A DNA stretch of 64,000 nucleotides from Roseovarius sp. MMSF_3350 (GTDB lineage: Bacteria; Pseudomonadota; Alphaproteobacteria; Rhodobacterales; Rhodobacteraceae). The position numbers were made by a program, and so were the translations under genes. Under the pieces are notes generated by a model. That model searched no databases and was not told the DNA's origin. It saw only the letters and a program-made list of their open reading frames with translations. Shown one piece after another: positions 16,763 to 24,907 of this stretch (position 1 is the first letter of the stretch; every line of letters starts with the position of its first letter). Where the stretch lies: contig NZ_JASHIZ010000001.1 in the NCBI RefSeq assembly GCF_030733425.1, positions 1-64,000 on the forward strand, read 5' to 3'.

Positions 16763-18157
16763 ATGGCACAAACCCACGCGACCTCGCAGGAATTCGGCTC
16801 CGGCCGGCAGTCGGTCCCGCTGCGCACGCTGATCATGCTGCGCTGGTGGGCGGTGATCGGGCAATTGGCAGCACTCCTGGTCGCGCAATACGTGCTGGGG
16901 CTCAGCCTCGCCTTCGGGCTGTGCTATTTCGTCGTCGGCCTGTCGATCATCTCCAACGTCACGGCTTATTTCGTCTTTCCGGAAAACAAGCGGCTCAGCC
17001 AGCGCGAGACGCTGCTGGTGGTGCTGTTCGACATGCTGCAGCTCAGCGTGCTGCTGTACCTGACCGGGGGTCTGCACAACCCGTTCTCGATCCTGATCGT
17101 GGGGCCGGTCACGGTTTCGGCCTCGGCGCTGACCGCCGGCTCGACAATCTTTCTCGGTGGCACGGCGATCCTGATCACATCCCTGCTGACGCGTTTCTAC
17201 ATGCCGCTGACTGCGCAGAACGGGCAGCTGCTGTTCATCCCCGACCTTTTTCTTTTCGGCAACTGGACCGCGATCCTGATCGCGGTGGTGTTCCTGGGGG
17301 TCTATTCCCGCTGGATCGTCTCGGAAATGTACGCCATGTCCGAGGCGTTGCAGGCCACGCAGATGGCACTGGCCCGCGAACAGAAGCTGACCGACCTAGG
17401 CGGGGTGGTGGCCGCCGCGGCGCACGAGCTGGGCACGCCTCTTGCCACGATCAAGCTGACCAGCGCGGAACTGGCCGAGGAGTTGGACGACCATCCCGAC
17501 CTGCGCGACGACGCCCTCTTGATCCGCGAACAGGCCGACCGCTGCCGCGATATCCTTCGGTCCATGGGGCGGGCGGGCAAGGATGACCTGCACCTGCGCC
17601 GCGCGCCGCTCTCGGCACTGCTGGAAGAGGCCGCCGAACCGCATCTTCACCGGGGCAAGGACATCCGGTTCGAGATCGTCGCCGACATCGCCCATGCCGG
17701 GCCGCAACCCACCGTCCTGCGCCGTCCCGAAATCATCCACGGGCTGCGCAACCTGATCCAGAATGCGGTTGATTTCAGCCGAAACAGTGTCTGGATCGAC
17801 AGCGAATGGAGCGATACGAACATCACTGTCCGGATCATGGACGACGGGCGCGGCTACCCACAGCAGTTTCTGGGCCGCATCGGCGAGCCCTTCATCCGAC
17901 GGCGCGCCGCACGCTCCGACGCACAGCGCCCGGGCTATGAGGGCATGGGCTTGGGCCTGTTCATCGCCAAGACGCTTCTGGAACGCTCGGGCGCGGACCT
18001 GACCTTTGCCAACGGCAGCGACTCGTTCCGCAAGCGCGAGGGCTATTCCGACCGCACAGGCGCCTTTGTCGAGGTGTCCTGGCCGCGGTCACGGCTGGAA
18101 AGCGACGACCGGCAGGGTCGCCAGTCCCTGGGCGACAACCAGTTGATCGAGACCTGA
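16763..18157 (+). CDS. regB: Redox sensor histidine kinase RegB/PrrB
   Basis: This 464-residue kinase has about six membrane segments in residues 25-185. The quinone-site motif GGLHNPF lies at 102-108. The H-box AAAAHELGTPLATIKL contains His221. The redox-box cysteine is Cys261 in DRCRDILRSMG, the same 40 residues after the histidine as Cys265/His225 of Rhodobacter capsulatus RegB. A HATPase domain follows (IQNAVDF, MDDGRGY, GMGLGLFIAKTLLERSG). It phosphorylates RegA. All known redox-sensing residues are present. Confidence 0.95.
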   Translation: MAQTHATSQEFGSGRQSVPLRTLIMLRWWAVIGQLAALLVAQYVLGLSLAFGLCYFVVGLSIISNVTAYFVFPENKRLSQRETLLVVLFDMLQLSVLLYLTGGLHNPFSILIVGPVTVSASALTAGSTIFLGGTAILITSLLTRFYMPLTAQNGQLLFIPDLFLFGNWTAILIAVVFLGVYSRWIVSEMYAMSEALQATQMALAREQKLTDLGGVVAAAAHELGTPLATIKLTSAELAEELDDHPDLRDDALLIREQADRCRDILRSMGRAGKDDLHLRRAPLSALLEEAAEPHLHRGKDIRFEIVADIAHAGPQPTVLRRPEIIHGLRNLIQNAVDFSRNSVWIDSEWSDTNITVRIMDDGRGYPQQFLGRIGEPFIRRRAARSDAQRPGYEGMGLGLFIAKTLLERSGADLTFANGSDSFRKREGYSDRTGAFVEVSWPRSRLESDDRQGRQSLGDNQLIET

Positions 18158-18168
18158 GGCAAGACTTG

Positions 18169-18183
18169 TTAACGGCGCATTAA
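18169..18183 (+). promoter_or_regulatory. Perfect CtrA-type binding site
   Basis: TTAA, seven bases (CGGCGCA), TTAA matches the CtrA consensus TTAA-N7-TTAA exactly. It sits between the regB stop and the PAS-domain gene, about 49 bases before the preferred ATG. Confidence 0.6.
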
Positions 18184-18231
18184 CCTTGGCGCGTCATGCT
18201 GGTGCCTGTCACGGGAGCAGGGACATTTTGC

Positions 18232-19737
18232 ATGGCTGGTTTCACGCCTCTTTCGCTTGCACTGGCTCTCGCGGCCTCGGCGGTGATCTCGCTGCTGGTT
18301 CTGTGGGTGTTGGGCCGGTCGTGGCGCGCCGCCGCACAGGACCCGCCCGCACCGGACAAGCAGGCTGCACTCTCCGCCAGTTTCCTTTTTCACGACGACG
18401 AGCTCACGCACCTGGATACCCGGCCCGATGCCCTGTCGGGTCTTGCCTCGGGCGAAATCGGCCAATGGTCCGACCTGCGCCACTGGCTGGGCAACCGCTT
18501 CGGGCCGCTGCCCCGCTCCCTGACCGAATTGGAAGACGGCGAAAGCCGCGATCTGCCCGCAACAGGCAACAGCGACAGTGCCTCGCTGACCCTCTCGCGC
18601 CACCACGGTGCCGAACGGGTCGAGGTAACCGAGCCTGTCGCCCCCGGTCCGCTCGACCGGCACCGCGCGCGCCGGCTGGACAACGCCGTCGCGCGCTACC
18701 AGGCGGTTTTCGACCACGCTCCCTGTGCCGTGCGCATGCTGGATACGGCCGGCCAGACGATCTGGGAGAACTCCGCTTTCGCCGATCATCCCCACTCCCT
18801 TGCGCAACGTCTGGTCGAGGCTTCCACCGGGGCGGGCGGCGCGACCCGCGTGCGTGTACCCTCGCAAGACACCCCGCCGGACCGTATTTTCGAGGTCGAG
18901 CACGTCCAGACGGGCGACGTCCGCGCCGTCTTTGCCACCGACGTCACCCGCGTCGCACATGCCGAAACGGTCCGGCGCGAATTCATCCAGACCCTGACCA
19001 AGATATTCGCCCACCTGACGACCGGCCTTGCCATCTTTGACCGGAACCGCCAGCTGGCGCTGTTCAATCCCGCGCTGCTGGACCTGACCGGGCTTCCCGC
19101 GCCGCTCTTGTCGGCGCAACTGCCACTGATGCAGTTCTTCGACAGCCTGCGCGACAATCGCGTTCTGCCGGAGCCGAAGGACTACGCCACTTGGCGCAAG
19201 CAGATCGAGGACATGATCACTACCGCCGCCGGGGGTCTGTATCTCGAGGACTGGCATTTGCCCAACGGCATGACCTATCGCGTCACCGGGCGTCCGCACC
19301 CGGACGGGGCAATCGCCTTTCTGTTCGAAGATATCACCGACAACGTCTCGCTTACGCGGCACTATAACAGCCAGATCTGCCTGCGGGATGCCGTGCTCGA
19401 CGCCAGCGACCAGGCCATGGTCGTGTTCGGTCCGGACAACGTCTTGACCCTGTGCAACCTGGCCTGCCGCCAGATGCTCGAGGTCGATCCCGACGCCTCG
19501 TTCGCGGATATGACGTTGCGCGATTTCCTGGCGGCCGGTCGCAAGGTGCTGCCGGGCCTGGACTGGTCACGGATCGAACAGGCGGTGCTGGCACGCGACG
19601 CGGTCAAGGTCACGCTGACCGGGCAGAATGGTGCGTTGCTGTCCTGCCATGTCCGGCACCTGCCGGGCAATTCTGCGATCATAACGCTGAGTGCCCTTGG
19701 CAAGGTGTCCCGCACGGCTGCAAAAGTGTCCGTCTGA
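18232..19737 (+). CDS. Membrane-anchored PAS-domain protein without a kinase domain
   Basis: This is a 501-residue protein. One membrane segment lies near the N-terminus (about 5-25), a coil-like region follows, and then at least two PAS-type domains: about 145-275 (YQAVFDHAPCAVRMLDTAG) and about 265-400 (IFAHLTTGLAIFDRNRQLALFNP). A third, partial PAS unit lies near the C-terminus (LDASDQAMVVFGPDNVLTLCN). No H-box or ATPase domain follows. I prefer the ATG at 18232, because an upstream ATG at 18196 lacks a ribosome site. A perfect CtrA site lies just upstream. The signal and output are unknown. Confidence 0.7.
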   Translation: MAGFTPLSLALALAASAVISLLVLWVLGRSWRAAAQDPPAPDKQAALSASFLFHDDELTHLDTRPDALSGLASGEIGQWSDLRHWLGNRFGPLPRSLTELEDGESRDLPATGNSDSASLTLSRHHGAERVEVTEPVAPGPLDRHRARRLDNAVARYQAVFDHAPCAVRMLDTAGQTIWENSAFADHPHSLAQRLVEASTGAGGATRVRVPSQDTPPDRIFEVEHVQTGDVRAVFATDVTRVAHAETVRREFIQTLTKIFAHLTTGLAIFDRNRQLALFNPALLDLTGLPAPLLSAQLPLMQFFDSLRDNRVLPEPKDYATWRKQIEDMITTAAGGLYLEDWHLPNGMTYRVTGRPHPDGAIAFLFEDITDNVSLTRHYNSQICLRDAVLDASDQAMVVFGPDNVLTLCNLACRQMLEVDPDASFADMTLRDFLAAGRKVLPGLDWSRIEQAVLARDAVKVTLTGQNGALLSCHVRHLPGNSAIITLSALGKVSRTAAKVSV

Positions 19738-19784
19738 ACTGCGCTGTGGGTTGCAGGCCATTCCCGGCGGTGTAGTGTCGGCCC

Positions 19785-20258
19785 ATGCCCGCCCGCACCC
19801 TCCATCTCGCCCTTCCCGGCCCGGACGCCACCGCCGCCCTCGCCCGGCGGATCGGGGCCGGTCTGCGCCCGGGCGACGTGCTGCTGCTCGATGGGCCCGT
19901 GGGTGCCGGAAAGACCCATTTCGCCCGCAGCCTGATCCAATCCCTGCTACCCGTGCCCGAGGATGTCCCATCCCCGACCTTCACCCTTGTGCAGACCTAC
20001 GAAGGGGCCGGCTTCGACATCTGGCACACCGATCTCTATCGCCTGTCCTCAACGGAAGAGGTGATCGAGCTTGGCCTGCTCGAGGCTTTCGATCACAGTG
20101 TCACGCTTGTCGAATGGCCCGACCGGCTGGGCGCCCTTGTTCCGACCAATGCGCTGACACTTGCCTTCGCGCCGCATGACGACCCCGATCAGCGTGTTCT
20201 TGACATCACCTGGCGCGATCCGCGATGGGATGACCGCGCAGGGGAGTTTTCCGCATGA
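19785..20258 (+). CDS. tsaE: tRNA t6A biosynthesis ATPase TsaE
   Basis: This 157-residue protein has a Walker A loop, GPVGAGKTHFARSL (about 45-58), and the family blocks SPTFTLVQTYEG and WHTDLYRL. TsaE works with TsaB and TsaD to make threonylcarbamoyladenosine at position 37 of ANN-decoding tRNAs. It overlaps amgK by four bases and opens the coupled run tsaE-amgK-murU-addB-addA. Confidence 0.93.
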   Translation: MPARTLHLALPGPDATAALARRIGAGLRPGDVLLLDGPVGAGKTHFARSLIQSLLPVPEDVPSPTFTLVQTYEGAGFDIWHTDLYRLSSTEEVIELGLLEAFDHSVTLVEWPDRLGALVPTNALTLAFAPHDDPDQRVLDITWRDPRWDDRAGEFSA

Positions 20259-21298
20259 GTCATCTTGAACCGGACAGCCGCGAGGGTGAAATCCGCGACT
20301 TCATCGAACGCGCGGGATGGGCCGACGCGGTGGTGTCGCACCTCGCGGGCGATGCCTCGAACCGCCGCTACCTGCGCCTGATCCGGCCCTCCACGGCCCA
20401 GCGCGCCGTGCTGATGGACGCGCCGCCCCATAAGGGCGAGGATGTGCGCCCGTTCATCCATATCGCCGAGTATCTAACCGGCATCGGGCTCAGCGCCCCG
20501 CGCGTGCTCGCCCGCGACGAAGCGGGCGGCCTGCTGTTGCTGGAAGACCTTGGCGACGCGCTCTTCGCCAGCATCGTCCCGCGCAATCCGGACCTGGAAA
20601 ATAGGCTCTATTCCACCGCGATCGACGTTCTGATCCACCTGCATGCCCAGACTCCGCCCGCCGGTCTGGCCCGCTATGACCCGCCCGCCGCGACTGCTCT
20701 CTCCGCGCTGGTTTTCGACTGGTACGTTCCCGGTGCAACGGACACATCCAAACCGTCCAGCCGGCCCGCATTCGAAGCCTGCGTGCATGACCTTCTGGCC
20801 GAACACGCCGCGGATTGCGATGTGCTGATCCAGCGCGATTACCACGCGCAAAACCTGCTGTGGCTGCCCGACCGCGAAGGCATCGCCCGGGTCGGCCTGC
20901 TCGATTTTCAGGACGCGATGCTGGGCCATCGCGCCTATGACCTTGTCTCGCTGCTTCAGGATGCCCGCCGCGATGTGCCGCCGGAGTTGGAGGCACGGAT
21001 GCGCGACCGCTACACGCTTCAGACCGGCCAACACCCCGAGGCCTTCGCCGCCTCCTATGCCGTGCTCGGCGCCCAGCGCAACCTGCGCATCCTGGGCGTG
21101 TTCGCCCGGCTGTGCATCCGGGACTGCAAGGCGCATTACGTCGATCTGATCCCCCGCGTCTGGGACCTGTTGCAGCGCGACCTCGCCCACCCGGTCCTTG
21201 CGCCTTTGCAGGCGATCCTTGCCGAAACGCTGCCCGCCCCCGACGCGGCCCTTCTGGAAAAGCTGAAATCAAAATGCGCGACGCCCCCGACGCAGTGA
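20255..21298 (+). CDS. amgK: N-acetylmuramate/GlcNAc anomeric kinase AmgK
   Basis: This 347-residue aminoglycoside-phosphotransferase-fold kinase has SNRRYLRLI near the nucleotide loop, the catalytic QRDYHAQNLLW and the metal-binding LLDFQDAMLGHRAYDLV. AmgK phosphorylates N-acetylmuramic acid at C1 in the recycling route that bypasses de novo UDP-MurNAc synthesis. The next gene, murU, performs the second step. It overlaps tsaE by four bases and murU by 25. Confidence 0.9.
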   Translation: MSHLEPDSREGEIRDFIERAGWADAVVSHLAGDASNRRYLRLIRPSTAQRAVLMDAPPHKGEDVRPFIHIAEYLTGIGLSAPRVLARDEAGGLLLLEDLGDALFASIVPRNPDLENRLYSTAIDVLIHLHAQTPPAGLARYDPPAATALSALVFDWYVPGATDTSKPSSRPAFEACVHDLLAEHAADCDVLIQRDYHAQNLLWLPDREGIARVGLLDFQDAMLGHRAYDLVSLLQDARRDVPPELEARMRDRYTLQTGQHPEAFAASYAVLGAQRNLRILGVFARLCIRDCKAHYVDLIPRVWDLLQRDLAHPVLAPLQAILAETLPAPDAALLEKLKSKCATPPTQ

Positions 21299-21966
21299 TG
21301 CTCTTTGCCGCCGGATTTGGCACGCGGATGGGGGCGCTGACCGCGTCGCGGCCCAAGCCATTGATCGAGGTGGCGGGCAAGCCGCTTCTCGATCACGCGC
21401 TCGACCTCGTGGCGGCATATGGGCCTGCGCGCGCGGTGGTCAACACCCACTACCTGTCCGACCAGGTTGCGACCCACCTCGCCGGGCGCGATATCGCGGT
21501 CTCCGACGAGCAGCCCGATATCCTCGAAACCGGCGGCGGGCTGCGCAAGGCGTTGCCGTTGCTGGGCGAGGGCCCGGTCTTTACCATGAACACCGATGCC
21601 GTCTGGTCCGGCCCCAATCCGCTGGCACAGCTTGCCGCGGCGTGGGACCCCGTGAGAATGGATGCCCTTCTGCTCTGCATCCCACCGCAGAACGCCATCG
21701 GCCATACCGGCACCGGCGATTTTATCATCGACGCGTCAGGCCGCGCCACGCGTGGCCGCGGGGCCATCTATTCCGGCCTTCAGATCCTAAAGACAGACGG
21801 GCTTTCCGCCATCCCCGAGCCTGCGTTCTCGCTCAACATCCTGTGGAACCGGATGCTCGACACGGGCCGTCTTCATGCGGTGACATATCCGGGCCAATGG
21901 TGCGACGTCGGTACGCCCGAGGGCATCCCCCTCGCCGAAGAAATGCTGCGAAACGCCCATGTTTGA
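21274..21966 (+). CDS. murU: N-acetylmuramate-1-phosphate uridylyltransferase MurU
   Basis: This 230-residue nucleotidyltransferase has the signature MLFAAGFGTRMGALTASRPKPLIEV near the N-terminus (residues 9-33) and MNTDAVW as the metal-binding Asp. MurU converts MurNAc-1-P to UDP-MurNAc. I start at the ATG at 21274, inside the end of amgK, because a start at 21298 would leave almost no residues ahead of the nucleotide loop. The frame is open much further upstream, but that part only shadows amgK. It overlaps addB by eight bases. Confidence 0.9.
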   Translation: MRDAPDAVMLFAAGFGTRMGALTASRPKPLIEVAGKPLLDHALDLVAAYGPARAVVNTHYLSDQVATHLAGRDIAVSDEQPDILETGGGLRKALPLLGEGPVFTMNTDAVWSGPNPLAQLAAAWDPVRMDALLLCIPPQNAIGHTGTGDFIIDASGRATRGRGAIYSGLQILKTDGLSAIPEPAFSLNILWNRMLDTGRLHAVTYPGQWCDVGTPEGIPLAEEMLRNAHV

Positions 21967-24907
21967 GCCGTTCGATACCCCGCGCATCTTCGGCATGCCG
22001 CTGGGCGCCGACTTCCCGCGGGAGCTGGTGCGCGGCCTGCTCGACGCCTATGCCGAGAAGCCGCCCGAGGCGCTGGCCCGCGTGCATCTTGTCGTCAACA
22101 CCCGGCGCATGGCCCGCCGCATCCGGGCACTGTTCGATCAAGGCCCGGCGCGCCTGCTGCCCCGGATCAGCCTTGTCACCGACTTCGGCGAGGTCCTCGG
22201 CCTCACCCATATCCCCGAGCCGGTCCCGCCCCTGCGACGGCGACTGGAACTCATAACCCTCGTCTCCGCCCTGCTGGACCGCGAGCCTGATCTCGCGCCG
22301 CGCGCCGCGCTTTATGACCTGTCCGACAGCCTGGCCCAGTTGATGGACGAGATGCATGGCGAAGGTGTCGTGCCCGAAGACATCACCCGCATCGACACCG
22401 GCGACCAGTCCGGTCACTGGGCGCGGATCAAGACGTTTCTGGGCATACTCGGCCCCTATTTCGAGGCCAGCAGCGACGCACCCGATGTCGAGACGCGCCA
22501 GCGCCTGGTGATCGAGACCTACGCCCGCCTCTGGCAGGATCAGCCGCCCGATCACCCGATCATCCTGACAGGCTCCACCGGATCTCGCGGCGCAACGCGC
22601 CTGCTGATGAAGACGGTCGCGCAATTGCCGCAGGGCGCCGTCGTGCTGCCCGGCTTTGACGCCTATCAGCCCGATCACGTCTGGGACAAGCTGACCGATC
22701 CGCGCACCAGCGAGGAGCACCCGCAATACCGCTTTGCACAGCTTCTGTCCGATCTCGGCGCAGCGCCGGCCATCATCCGCCCCTGGCCGGGAACAGAGCC
22801 TGTATCGCCCGAACGCAACCGTCTCGTGTCGCTGGCCCTGCGCCCCGCGCCCGTGACGGATGAATGGCTGTCGCACGGGCCCGCGCTGGCCCCCGACATT
22901 ACGTCTGCGACCGCGGGCATCACCCTGCTTGAGGCGCCCTCGGCGCGACTCGAGGCGCTGTGCATCGCCATGCGACTGCGCGAGGCGGTCGAGAACGGCC
23001 AGACCGCCGCGCTGATCACGCCCGACCGAACCCTGACCCGGCGGGTCGCCTCTGCGCTGGACCGTTGGGGCATCCGGCCCGACGACAGCGCGGGCGTGCC
23101 GCTGCACCATTCCGCGCCCGGCCGGTTTTTGCGCCACGTGGCCGAGATCCTGAAGGCGCCGCTGGATGTGGCGCAACTGCTCACCCTGCTGAAACATCCC
23201 TTGACGAACATGGCCGGCGAACGCGGTCCGCACTTGCGCCTGACGCGCGAGCTGGAGCTATTCCTGCGCCGCCAAGGCCCGCCAGAGCCGGATCTCGCAA
23301 CACTCCAAACCTGGGCCGCAACGATCGAAGACCCCTATGTCGGCCCTTGGCTTGACTGGCTGCGGTCCTGCTTTTTCGACAACGCAAACCCCGAGGCGCG
23401 ACCGCTGACCGAGATCGTCAACGCGCATATCGCACTGTCCGAGTCTATATCGCGCGGTCCCGACACCGATGTCCCGCTTCGGCTCTGGGACGAAGGCGCG
23501 GGGCGCGAAGCGCATAAATGCGTCTCTGACATTGCCGAAAACGCCGAGCACGGTCAGGCGATGCGCGCACTCGACTACATCAACCTCTTTCACGCCATCC
23601 TGTCCCGCGAGACCGTCCGTGCACAGACCGACCCCGACCCTCGCGTTCTGATCTGGGGCACGCTCGAGGCGCGCGTGCAGGGCGCCGATCTGCTGATCCT
23701 GTCGGGCCTGAACGAAGGGACCTGGCCCGAGGCCCCGCCGCGCGACCCGTGGCTCAACCGCGATATGCGGCACCAAGCCGGCCTCTTGCTGCCCGAGCGC
23801 AGGATCGGCCTCTCCGCGCATGATTTCCAGCAGGCCGTGACGGCCACGCCCACCGTCTGGATCACCCGCGCCATACGCTCGGACGATGCGCAAACGGTGC
23901 CGTCTCGCTGGCTGAACCGGCTGACGAACCTGCTACAGGGATTGAAAGAGGAAGGCGGCGCAGCGGCGCTTGCCGAAATGAAGCAACGCGGCCGCGACGC
24001 GCTCGCGCTGGCCGAGACTTTCGAGGCGGTCGCGCCGATGCCCTCCGCCCGGCGTCCGGCGCCGATTCCCCCGGTCGAAACGCGACCCAGGGAATTGTCC
24101 GTCACCCGCATCGAAAAACTGATCCGCGATCCCTACGCGATCTATGCCGACAAGATCCTGCGCCTGCGCCCGCTCGATCCGCTGATGAAACTGCCCGATG
24201 CGCGCCTGCGTGGCGAGGTGCTGCACGACCTGCTGGAACATGTGATCAAGGACACGCTGGAGGATCCCGACAACCTGACACCGGCGTACCTGACGCAAAA
24301 AACAGTCTCTGTTCTCGACCAAACCGTGCCCTGGGGTGAGGCGCGGGCGCTCTGGTTCGCGCGGATCGCCCGTATCGCGGAATGGTTCATCGAAACCGAG
24401 GCGGGCCGCCGTGCGCTGGCCCGGCCCACCGCGTTCGAACAAATGGCAAAGGCGCGGGTCGAGCCGCACGCCTTCACCCTGACGGCCAAGGCCGACCGGA
24501 TCGACATCGACGCCGCTGGAGGCCTGCATATCTACGATTATAAGACCGGCGCGCCGCCGTCGCCCAAGGCGCAGAAGGCATTCGAAAAGCAGCTTCTGCT
24601 CGAGGCCGCGCTGGCCGAACGCGCCGGGTTCGGCAATCTTGCCCCCGGCCCCGTCGCCCGCGCCGTCTTCATCGGGCTCACCGGCGACCCCTGCGAGGCG
24701 CCGGCCCCGCTGGACGAGGTGCCGACCGGCCAGACATGGGCGGAGCTGAAGGATCTCGTCGCCCGCTACATGGACCCCGGACAGGGCTACCTCTCACGCC
24801 GCGCGATGAAGACCAAGGACATGCCGGGCGACTACGATCAGCTGGCCCGTTTCGGCGAGTGGGACATCACTGACGACGCCGATCCGGAGAAGGTGGGCAG
24901 ATGGTAG
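21959..24907 (+). CDS. addB: Double-strand-break repair subunit AddB
   Basis: This 982-residue protein matches alphaproteobacterial AddB: an N-terminal inactivated-helicase region (HLVVNTRRMARRI) and a C-terminal PD-(D/E)XK nuclease domain with GEVLHDLLEHVIKD and IDAAGGLHIYDYKTG. AddAB resects broken DNA ends up to Chi-like sites and loads RecA, replacing RecBCD. It overlaps murU by eight bases and addA by seven, so the two subunits are made together. Confidence 0.93.
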   Translation: MFEPFDTPRIFGMPLGADFPRELVRGLLDAYAEKPPEALARVHLVVNTRRMARRIRALFDQGPARLLPRISLVTDFGEVLGLTHIPEPVPPLRRRLELITLVSALLDREPDLAPRAALYDLSDSLAQLMDEMHGEGVVPEDITRIDTGDQSGHWARIKTFLGILGPYFEASSDAPDVETRQRLVIETYARLWQDQPPDHPIILTGSTGSRGATRLLMKTVAQLPQGAVVLPGFDAYQPDHVWDKLTDPRTSEEHPQYRFAQLLSDLGAAPAIIRPWPGTEPVSPERNRLVSLALRPAPVTDEWLSHGPALAPDITSATAGITLLEAPSARLEALCIAMRLREAVENGQTAALITPDRTLTRRVASALDRWGIRPDDSAGVPLHHSAPGRFLRHVAEILKAPLDVAQLLTLLKHPLTNMAGERGPHLRLTRELELFLRRQGPPEPDLATLQTWAATIEDPYVGPWLDWLRSCFFDNANPEARPLTEIVNAHIALSESISRGPDTDVPLRLWDEGAGREAHKCVSDIAENAEHGQAMRALDYINLFHAILSRETVRAQTDPDPRVLIWGTLEARVQGADLLILSGLNEGTWPEAPPRDPWLNRDMRHQAGLLLPERRIGLSAHDFQQAVTATPTVWITRAIRSDDAQTVPSRWLNRLTNLLQGLKEEGGAAALAEMKQRGRDALALAETFEAVAPMPSARRPAPIPPVETRPRELSVTRIEKLIRDPYAIYADKILRLRPLDPLMKLPDARLRGEVLHDLLEHVIKDTLEDPDNLTPAYLTQKTVSVLDQTVPWGEARALWFARIARIAEWFIETEAGRRALARPTAFEQMAKARVEPHAFTLTAKADRIDIDAAGGLHIYDYKTGAPPSPKAQKAFEKQLLLEAALAERAGFGNLAPGPVARAVFIGLTGDPCEAPAPLDEVPTGQTWAELKDLVARYMDPGQGYLSRRAMKTKDMPGDYDQLARFGEWDITDDADPEKVGRW

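Noticed and set aside
18196-18231. Longer start for the PAS-domain protein
   Set aside because: The ATG at 18196 has no ribosome site, while the ATG at 18232 places the membrane helix directly at the N-terminus.
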